Shown here piece after piece: positions 1-5,667 of a stretch of DNA of 7,167 bases. Made by a program: the position numbers and the translations under genes. Numbering within the stretch: position 1 is the first letter of the stretch; each line of letters begins with the position of its first letter. The DNA is from Opitutia bacterium (GTDB lineage Bacteria; Verrucomicrobiota; Verrucomicrobiia; Opitutales; UBA953), in contig CANHHS010000075.1 in the NCBI GenBank assembly GCA_947460445.1, positions 1-7,167 of the forward strand. Direction: 5' to 3'. The notes beneath the pieces were generated by a model. That model was given only the letters and a program-made list of their open reading frames with translations, was not told the origin of the DNA and ran no database searches.

Positions 1-523
1 CATGCCCCCCAGCCGATGCACCTCCGCCGCACGCAAGGATTACGCGGTCGGCTACGAGGGTTTCCTTACTCAGATGAACGGAGAATTTTTCATCCTTAAA
101 GTTCAGAGATTTCACGCTCGTACCGGTACGAATTTCTACTTTCGCAGACGTAGCTGCACGTTGGAGGCAATCCACGATGGTCGCCGAGTCGTCGGTAACT
201 GGGAACATGCGTCCATCGTCCTCGGCTTTGATAGTGACGCCACGCTGTGCAAACCAGTCGAGGGTGTCGCGAGGTTGCCAGCGATGAAAGGCGCCGAGAA
301 GTTCACGTCCGCCACGAGGATACTTTTTGATTAATTCCGCAGGCTCGAAGCAGTTGTGCGTAACATTACACCGTCCGCCGCCCGAAACTCTGACTTTAGC
401 GAGGAGGTGTTGTGTCGCTTCCAGGAGTGTGACTTTACCGTTACGGCCTAAAGATTCGGCGCAGGTAACCGCTGCGAAGAAGCCGGCTGCACCTCCACCA
501 ATGACAACCACATGTCGCGACAT
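1..523 (-). CDS. FAD-dependent oxidoreductase, BaiN/YhiN (HI0933) family, partial at 3' end
   Basis: Only the first 174 residues are in the window, because the frame runs open through base 1. The start is ATG at 523-521, giving MSRHVVVIGGGAAG. Residues 9-14 (GGGAAG) form the dinucleotide-binding Rossmann loop, and E35 at the end of the second strand is placed to bind the FAD ribose. Residues 43-56 (KVRVSGGGRCNVTH) are the hallmark of the HI0933/BaiN flavoprotein family. GRMFPVTDD (104-112) and VILACGGGAS (161-170) follow in the expected order. The family consists of cytosolic flavoproteins of about 400 residues; BaiN acts in bile-acid dehydroxylation, but most members have no assigned substrate, so none is claimed here. 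The start lies one base after the TGA of the upstream membrane-protein gene, implying translational coupling. No clear Shine-Dalgarno sequence precedes it. Family assignment is firm; function is unknown. Confidence 0.9.
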   Translation of the reverse strand, partial: MSRHVVVIGGGAAGFFAAVTCAESLGRNGKVTLLEATQHLLAKVRVSGGGRCNVTHNCFEPAELIKKYPRGGRELLGAFHRWQPRDTLDWFAQRGVTIKAEDDGRMFPVTDDSATIVDCLQRAATSAKVEIRTGTSVKSLNFKDEKFSVHLSKETLVADRVILACGGGASAGGH

Positions 524-524
524 C

Positions 525-1703
525 TCAGCGATCGGATGGCTGACCGACATCCACCTTGTTGACAGGCCTAGGGGCTGTGACTGGCTGTGGTTTAGGCTTT
601 GTTAAATCCGGAATGGTTACGGAGAAGTTTAGCACGCTGTCGGACTTATAAATCTTTCTAAGGAATGCACTGGATTCATTTTCGAGAAGTCCGCGACGCA
701 CAGCCCACAGTGCGTGACCTTTAGGATTCGTTAGAGGCGTGCTTGATCCCGACTGCAGTCCCTTGGGGTCAATCATGTTGCTCTCGTTCGCCGATAATGT
801 GTCGGTCGGGTACGTGGCGTACATAAGCATAACGCTAAATTCTGACTGGGGTGTATCGGTTGGCAGACCATTTATTTCTGTGGGTGCGGTGCTGTCTTTG
901 TCTTTTAATTGCAGCACGTAGGTGTCTTCGGGTTCGTCAGGAAGGCGAAGACCTTTGTCGAATATTGCGGCAATCGATGTTTCGTCGGCACATGTGTTGA
1001 TGATGAAGACACGTCGTACGGGACCAGTCTCGTGTCCATTTTGCGTTAAGCGTTTGCGCCAAACTGCCCATAGGCGTTGTCCGCTTGTATCGACGAGTGC
1101 AGTCTCTCCGCCGACTTCGATGCTGAGGTAGTCGTTGCGTAATACGCTAATGTCCTCCGGGTTAATTTTGGGAGGGAGTGTTCCGATTGGGCGTACCGGA
1201 CGGCCTTGCTCATCGAACTGTTTGGCACTTGCGAACCACGTAATCTCGATGGGTCCTAAGCGGTTATATTCAACCTCATGAATCACTGCGTAAGGCGCGG
1301 CGGTCATGACCACTGAAAGTAGCCCGCCGTAAATCGCAGCTCTTGGGAATATTGCAATGCGGTGCACCAATGCAGCCGCGAGGGCTGTGCCCGCAAAGGC
1401 AGCAATGGCGACGGAGAATTGGACGTCTAATCGAGCGCTCGCGATGGCGCGATCGGTCTCGTCCCACATCAAGCGCCCCCAGCCTTGATTTAGGATTAAA
1501 ACCCAAAGTGCACCGGTGAGTGCTCCGAGAAAGGCGGCAATGCGAGGCCCCGCTTTTTCATACAACGGAACCGCTAGAGGTGCCAAGAAAGCCCCTACCG
1601 CTCCTTGAAAGAACGCATCTTGGACTGATGCCACTCGGGTAGCAGCTGCCCCGACGACGAGGAGTGCCCATGCCAACCAGTAGATGCGCGCCCGATGATA
1701 CAT
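525..1703 (-). CDS. Uncharacterised membrane protein with five predicted N-terminal helices
   Basis: This 392-residue protein matches no family I recognise. The N-terminal part has five hydrophobic stretches that look like membrane helices, at about 7-25, 32-48, 54-72, 94-115 and 121-142. They are followed by a roughly 250-residue polar region. The polar region carries two similar motifs, GQRLWAVWRKRL (208-219) and GHALWAVRRGLL (329-340), suggesting a duplicated soluble domain. The C-terminus (369-384) is rich in Pro and Lys and probably disordered. Its ATG overlaps the TAA of glgC (TAATG), with GGTGA at 1711-1707 only three bases upstream, so translation is probably coupled to glgC. The next gene starts one base after its TGA. 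The context places it in the glgC operon but does not reveal a role. The gene is confident; the function is unknown. Confidence 0.85.
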   Translation of the reverse strand: MYHRARIYWLAWALLVVGAAATRVASVQDAFFQGAVGAFLAPLAVPLYEKAGPRIAAFLGALTGALWVLILNQGWGRLMWDETDRAIASARLDVQFSVAIAAFAGTALAAALVHRIAIFPRAAIYGGLLSVVMTAAPYAVIHEVEYNRLGPIEITWFASAKQFDEQGRPVRPIGTLPPKINPEDISVLRNDYLSIEVGGETALVDTSGQRLWAVWRKRLTQNGHETGPVRRVFIINTCADETSIAAIFDKGLRLPDEPEDTYVLQLKDKDSTAPTEINGLPTDTPQSEFSVMLMYATYPTDTLSANESNMIDPKGLQSGSSTPLTNPKGHALWAVRRGLLENESSAFLRKIYKSDSVLNFSVTIPDLTKPKPQPVTAPRPVNKVDVGQPSDR

Positions 1704-3001
1704 TATTCACCAACAACGGTACCGGGTGCGATAATCGCATTCTTTTTGACGACGAGAATGCCGTCGCGAACATACCAAGCCTCTGTTTCCGTCTTTTCTG
1801 CCAAACCTGCTGGCGAGAGGCGACAGTTTGCGCCGATGCGTGCGTTTTTATCAATAATCGCTTGGCGAATGTGGCAGCCAGGGCCGACACCAATATCTGG
1901 ACGGTTTTTTTCGCGATTCCGGATGAAGTCATCTGGACGCTCATAGATATCAGCACCCATCATAACGGTGTTTTCGAGTCTCGAGCCTGCGTGGATGACT
2001 GAGCGAATACCGATAACACAGCGTTCAAGGTCCGCATCATCAACAATACATCCATCGGCGAGAATTACGCGGTGAGCCCGAGCGCCGTTAATCTTTGCAG
2101 GCGGCAGGTACCGAGCGTGAGTATAGACAGGATTAGCACCATCGAAGAAATCGAAGGGGGGCACTGGGTCTGTGAGGGTGAGGTTGCACTCCCAGAAAGA
2201 GCCGACGGTACCAATGTCTTCCCAGTAACCGTCGTAGATAAAGGCCGTGACGCGGTGCGAGTTGACCATGCCTGGAATGACTTCTTTGCCGAAGTCCGTT
2301 TGCAAGGGATCTGAGAGGGCTTCGCGTAGGCGCTTACCCGAGACAAGGTAGATACCCATTGAGGCTAGGCAGTAGGAACGGTCAGATGTATCTGCTAAGC
2401 GTGAGCGGGCTTCCCCTTGAAGCGCTAATCCGCGGACGAGTGCAGGGTCTTTTGGTTTCTCCACGAACTCAGAGATCCGTAAGTCCGTATCGACGCGCAT
2501 GACGCCGAGTGCGGAGACTTGGTCAGAGGGCATCGGCTTAGCGGCGATGGTGATATCGGACCCCGTACGGAGGTGCTGCTCAAGCATTGGCCGGAAATCC
2601 ATGCGGTAGAGCTGGTCGCCTGAAAGGATGAGAACCAGATCGTGGTCTTTGAGGCCGTAGTGATGCATGTTCTGACGAACGGCATCGGCGGTACCTTGGT
2701 ACCAAGTTTCTTTGTCACCTGTTTGTTCAGCGGCAAGGATATCGACGAAGCCACGGCCGAAGGGATCGAACTTATAGGTCTGTTGGATGTGCTTATGGAG
2801 TGAGGCGGTGTTGAACTGCGAGAGCACGTAGATTTGATTGAAGCCTGCGTTGAGGCAGTTGCTGATGGGGATGTCCACCAGGCGATAGTTGCCAGCGAGT
2901 GGTACCGCCGGTTTGCAGCGGTCTTTCGTCAGCGGGTAGAGGCGTGTGCCGCGGCCGCCGCCCATAATAATGGAGATGACCCGAGGGGTGGGTGTGCTCA
3001 T
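1703..3001 (-). CDS. glgC: Glucose-1-phosphate adenylyltransferase (ADP-glucose pyrophosphorylase)
   Basis: GlgC makes ADP-glucose and pyrophosphate from ATP and glucose-1-phosphate in the cytosol. This is the committed, allosterically controlled step of bacterial glycogen synthesis. The 432-residue product is full length. The nucleotidyltransferase signature GGGRGTRLYPLT is at 14-25, CKPAVPLAGNYRLVDIPISNCLNAG at 29-53, WYQGTADAV at 100-108, SGDQLYRMD at 127-135 and FVEKPK at 179-184. In the last motif, K182 corresponds to the glucose-1-phosphate-binding lysine. YWEDIGT is at 259-265. A C-terminal left-handed beta-helix region (about 310-432) contains CVIGIRSVI and MMGADIYE, resembling the cyanobacterial and plant-type enzymes. 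ATG at 3001 was chosen because MSTPTPRVISIIMGGG is a typical start. An upstream ATG at 3070 would add 23 untypical residues. It heads the run glgC, membrane protein, flavoprotein, and lies head-to-head with the metallo-hydrolase gene. Confidence 0.96.
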   Translation of the reverse strand: MSTPTPRVISIIMGGGRGTRLYPLTKDRCKPAVPLAGNYRLVDIPISNCLNAGFNQIYVLSQFNTASLHKHIQQTYKFDPFGRGFVDILAAEQTGDKETWYQGTADAVRQNMHHYGLKDHDLVLILSGDQLYRMDFRPMLEQHLRTGSDITIAAKPMPSDQVSALGVMRVDTDLRISEFVEKPKDPALVRGLALQGEARSRLADTSDRSYCLASMGIYLVSGKRLREALSDPLQTDFGKEVIPGMVNSHRVTAFIYDGYWEDIGTVGSFWECNLTLTDPVPPFDFFDGANPVYTHARYLPPAKINGARAHRVILADGCIVDDADLERCVIGIRSVIHAGSRLENTVMMGADIYERPDDFIRNREKNRPDIGVGPGCHIRQAIIDKNARIGANCRLSPAGLAEKTETEAWYVRDGILVVKKNAIIAPGTVVGE

Positions 3002-3060
3002 GGGGATAAAGTAGGGAAGGAGAGGGGCGGAGAGCGAGCCTTGGGTTTCCGATTGGCAAG

Positions 3061-3882
3061 ATGGCCTCATGGGCTTCCTTTAGTTGGGTGTCTTTCGCCT
3101 TTCACGTTCTCGGTACGAGTAGCTCAGGCAATTGCTCGGTTCTGCGGGCGGGCGGAAAGACTGTCTTAATAGACGTCGGCTTCGCCTGGCCCCGTTTGTC
3201 GGCAGCGCTGGCCAAAGTGGGCGTCGAGCCGAGGTCCATTGATGCCGTCTTTATTACCCACGAACATAGTGACCACTGTTCGGGGCTGCCGGCGTTACTT
3301 GGACGTAACCCCGGGCTCAAAGTCTATGCCAATGCCGAGACAGCCCTACGCATCGGCTATACCCAGAAGGTCAGCCCAGTTTGGAAGAAATTCCAGACCG
3401 GTGGGGCCTTTGATTATAATGGAATCACGGTTACTCCATTCTCGATACCCCATGATGCGGCCGATCCGGTTGGCTTCGCCTTTGATTGCCCAGGTGTTGG
3501 AGGTGCCAGCACACGCCGGGTGACGTGGATGACTGACCTTGGGCATGTTACCCCTGTGGCCAAGGCGCAGGCGGAGGCTGCCGACATCCTGGTGCTCGAG
3601 TCTAACTACGATGACGAGATGTTGGATCTCTCCAAAAGGCCCGCTCCCCTTAAACAACGCATCCGTGGCCGGCATGGACACCTCTCTAACCTCGCAGCCC
3701 TCGATCTGCTACGGTCAATCAAGGCTGAGAGACTCAGTCATATCTGCTTAGGGCACTTAAGTAAGGAGTGTAACCGGGCCACGATCGTCGAGCAGCTCAT
3801 GGTAGAGGTCCGGGCCGACCGGCCGGACGTCCGCGTGACTGTCTTCGACCCCCTCGAAGAGTCGCCGGCCGAACTTTCCTGA
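3061..3882 (+). CDS. Metallo-beta-lactamase-fold hydrolase, YycJ/WalJ-like
   Basis: The product has 273 residues from ATG 3061, or 264 from GTG 3088. The N-terminal strand and loop FHVLGTSSSGNCSVL (14-28), followed by VLIDVG (35-40), are typical of the YycJ/WalJ/PhnP-like branch of this superfamily. The metal motif THEHSDHCSG supplies H67, H69, D71 and H72. Further family signatures are IPHDAADPVGF, TDLGHV, ESNYD, GHLSN and LGHLSKECN, which between them contain the remaining metal-ligand and catalytic His/Asp positions. Family members are cytosolic, two-metal phosphodiesterase or nuclease-like enzymes. WalJ has been linked to DNA replication and cell-division coordination in Firmicutes, but the substrate here cannot be read from sequence. 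GTG 3088 (MSFAFHVLG) matches the family start better, while ATG 3061 adds nine residues; neither has a good Shine-Dalgarno sequence. It appears to be monocistronic. Confidence 0.92.
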   Translation: MASWASFSWVSFAFHVLGTSSSGNCSVLRAGGKTVLIDVGFAWPRLSAALAKVGVEPRSIDAVFITHEHSDHCSGLPALLGRNPGLKVYANAETALRIGYTQKVSPVWKKFQTGGAFDYNGITVTPFSIPHDAADPVGFAFDCPGVGGASTRRVTWMTDLGHVTPVAKAQAEAADILVLESNYDDEMLDLSKRPAPLKQRIRGRHGHLSNLAALDLLRSIKAERLSHICLGHLSKECNRATIVEQLMVEVRADRPDVRVTVFDPLEESPAELS

Positions 3883-3887
3883 TTTTT

Positions 3888-3911
3888 GGATTTCGGGATT
3901 TTCCGAAATCC
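3888..3911. repeat. Perfect inverted repeat downstream of the hydrolase gene
   Basis: GGATTTCGG (3888-3896) and CCGAAATCC (3903-3911) form a perfect 9-bp stem with a 6-base loop, five bases after the hydrolase stop codon. No T-run follows the stem on either strand, so it is not a classical intrinsic terminator. It may protect the 3' end of the message or act together with the second hairpin just downstream. Confidence 0.55.
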
Positions 3912-3916
3912 TGGAA

Positions 3917-3966
3917 ACTGCCGACCGTGAGCCAGACTTATCGACTGCATGTCGGCAGTCTAATTT
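3917..3966 (+). terminator. Possible intrinsic terminator of the hydrolase gene
   Basis: ACTGCCGAC (3917-3925) pairs perfectly with GTCGGCAGT (3951-3959). The stem is followed by a T-rich stretch (ctaattttct) on the plus strand. The 25-base loop is longer than usual for an intrinsic terminator and the T-tract is interrupted, so the assignment is tentative. It sits between two plus-strand genes and would separate their transcription. Confidence 0.4.
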
Positions 3967-4034
3967 TCTAATAGAGATAAACTGCTTAGTTTGGCCTTCG
4001 AAAGCCTAAGGCAATCTGTCATGTTAGCAGGGCT

Positions 4035-5600
4035 ATGTTCCGAAAGAACCTCACCCTATTGTTGCTCACCTATTCTGCTGCCTTGTGCAGCGGAGAAGGT
4101 GTTGCGTCCCCCGTCGATATTCACCCAGAACCTGCAACCACGGAACAAACCGTGGCGGCAGAACCTAAACCCGCAGAAGTTGTCTCTCCTGCAGAATCAA
4201 CGCCACCGATCGAAAATCCGAAAAAAGCGTATATGTTCAGCCATGCGGAAGTTCGTACGCTGTTTGAAGAGAGCGGACTCGAGTTTGAAAGTCTCGAAGT
4301 TGGAGAAAAAGATGAAGACACTTACACCTGTAAGGCTTCCATTAAATTTGCACGTACGCCGGGCACACGAAAGGCGACATTTTTTGCCATTCTTCAATTT
4401 CATGAATACATCGGTCCGCGTATCACTCTGTTCCTCGACCTTCACCGAGGTAATCTCGAGCAAAGCGACGAAGATTTTCAGCAGAAAACAACCGAAGAGT
4501 ATATCAATTTTTTAAATGTCCTAGCACTCTGGGCTAAAAAAATTGAATCAGATCCAGGGAGTTTCCCTAAAGATTCCGTGGTCTTTACAGCAACGAACAT
4601 TCTTCCAAAAAATAAGGATGCGGCGCGCGAAGTCCTGTTTTCGTTTTTCTGTATGGTAGCTTCGGATATCGATAAGCTATTGTCACAGCGCGATGGTGCT
4701 CTGCCTGTTTTTATTTCAGAAAATGAAGTGAGTGAGAATTTGCTTCTGAGTTTTGAGAATCGATTTGCCTACGAATTACAAAAGCGCGCACACGAGGGAT
4801 TTAAGAAAGACGACTATGTTGCGGGTCGACCGATTGCGGATGACCCTTTGGCATACCCAATGCAAATGATCGCTTTTTGGGATATCCAGAATGCTGCCGA
4901 AGCTTCGATAAACGATGAAGCGGCTGATTTACTGAAAAAAGACCCTCTCAGCTCTCTGCCCTCAAGGCGCGCTCTCGATACGTATATACGTTGTCAGACC
5001 AGAAAGCCGAGCGACCAGGAGCTCGCTGAGCTAGAAAGTTTGGCTTTGGACCCTGTCACGAAAGAGATCCGTGATCCCGCAGCTAATTATATGTATACGC
5101 GCTTTAAGTTAGATAAAGAGGAGTCTTTGGATGACAGTGCGCCAGAGTATTACGTGAGATGGGCGAGCGGTGTGCGTGGAAGTGCCGTGCTTGGTTTTCC
5201 GCAAGCCCTACATCTTTACACGAACTTGCTCGAATCTCTTGATGACGAAGATTTTGAACCAGATTCTATCGACCGTACGGAGTCGAAAGAGTGGCAGGCA
5301 CTTGCGCCAGTCTTTCTTGAGATTTTTCACGGAGAGCTCAGGGGAAATTTAAATCATCGTTATAAAGCGAATGATGTAACGCCCATCGTCCTGACCGGCC
5401 CGGATGATCCTGAGCAGTTCAAACTCGCTCAATCTGCTCTCGTGAAAATGAATGCAGCACGACAAGCTCGCGGCTGGGTTACGTTTGCACTCAAAAACCC
5501 CAAAGCGGAAAACTCTCCTGCAGAGACTGTTGAAGTGACAGGCGTATCTACAGACACTGCGGATACGACGAACGAGTCTTCGGAAGTCGCCGTAAAGTAA
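4035..5600 (+). CDS. Probable exported protein of unknown function
   Basis: This 521-residue product matches no family I can name with confidence. It starts with a signal-peptide-like segment: a basic n-region (FRKN), a hydrophobic core LTLLLLTYSAAL (6-17) and probable cleavage near CSGEG (18-22). C18 is preceded by AAL, a poor lipobox, so a lipoprotein is possible but less likely. Residues 26-63 are a Pro/Ala/Glu-rich linker. The body (about 64-485) is mixed alpha/beta and then mostly helical. SGVRGSAVLGFPQALHLYTNLLE (378-400) weakly resembles a Sel1-like repeat. The tail (490-521) is Glu/Thr/Ser-rich. The segment 66-220 has a faint YbjN-like layout, offered only as a guess. Its AT-rich stretches contrast with the hydrolase gene before it. 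ATG 4035 is favoured because it begins the signal peptide; the upstream agcaggg is a weak, very close ribosome site. The gene ends at a strong terminator. Confidence 0.85.
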   Translation: MFRKNLTLLLLTYSAALCSGEGVASPVDIHPEPATTEQTVAAEPKPAEVVSPAESTPPIENPKKAYMFSHAEVRTLFEESGLEFESLEVGEKDEDTYTCKASIKFARTPGTRKATFFAILQFHEYIGPRITLFLDLHRGNLEQSDEDFQQKTTEEYINFLNVLALWAKKIESDPGSFPKDSVVFTATNILPKNKDAAREVLFSFFCMVASDIDKLLSQRDGALPVFISENEVSENLLLSFENRFAYELQKRAHEGFKKDDYVAGRPIADDPLAYPMQMIAFWDIQNAAEASINDEAADLLKKDPLSSLPSRRALDTYIRCQTRKPSDQELAELESLALDPVTKEIRDPAANYMYTRFKLDKEESLDDSAPEYYVRWASGVRGSAVLGFPQALHLYTNLLESLDDEDFEPDSIDRTESKEWQALAPVFLEIFHGELRGNLNHRYKANDVTPIVLTGPDDPEQFKLAQSALVKMNAARQARGWVTFALKNPKAENSPAETVEVTGVSTDTADTTNESSEVAVK

Positions 5601-5614
5601 GGTTAATTTCCAAT

Positions 5615-5649
5615 AAAAAAGGCTGGGGCTTGATAGCCCCAGCCTTTTT
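5615..5649. terminator. Strong bidirectional intrinsic terminator
   Basis: GGCTGGGGCT (5621-5630) and AGCCCCAGCC (5635-5644) form a perfect 10-bp GC-rich stem with a tgat tetraloop. The stem is flanked by six A (5615-5620) and five T (5645-5649), so each strand has a U-tract after the hairpin. It lies 14 bases after the exported-protein stop and 18 bases after the hexosaminidase stop, between convergent genes, and should terminate both transcripts. Confidence 0.95.
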
Positions 5650-5667
5650 GTTGCATGGGTATTCCGC

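Noticed and set aside
2..334. Plus-strand open frame of 110 codons at the left edge
   Set aside because: It lies antisense to the flavoprotein gene, whose opposite-strand frame carries clear FAD-binding and SGGGRCN motifs. The plus-strand product has no recognisable domain.
3002..3070. N-terminal extension of GlgC starting at ATG 3070, which has a plausible AAGGA upstream
   Set aside because: The 23 extra residues (MRPSCQSETQG...) do not resemble any GlgC start, whereas MSTPTPRVISIIMGGG does. The extension would also overlap the divergent gene.
3938..3966. Candidate promoter TTATCG - 17 bp - TAATTT before the exported-protein gene
   Set aside because: Both boxes match the sigma-70 consensus at only about half their positions and overlap the inverted repeat.
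3993..4006. Near-palindrome GGCCTTCGAAAGCC upstream of the exported-protein gene, considered as an operator
   Set aside because: It has one mismatched pair, is short, and has no convincing promoter next to it. Chance is a sufficient explanation.
3991..4515. 174-codon plus-strand frame overlapping the start of the exported-protein gene
   Set aside because: The product is a basic, low-complexity shadow. The alternative frame gives a proper signal peptide and stays open for 521 codons.
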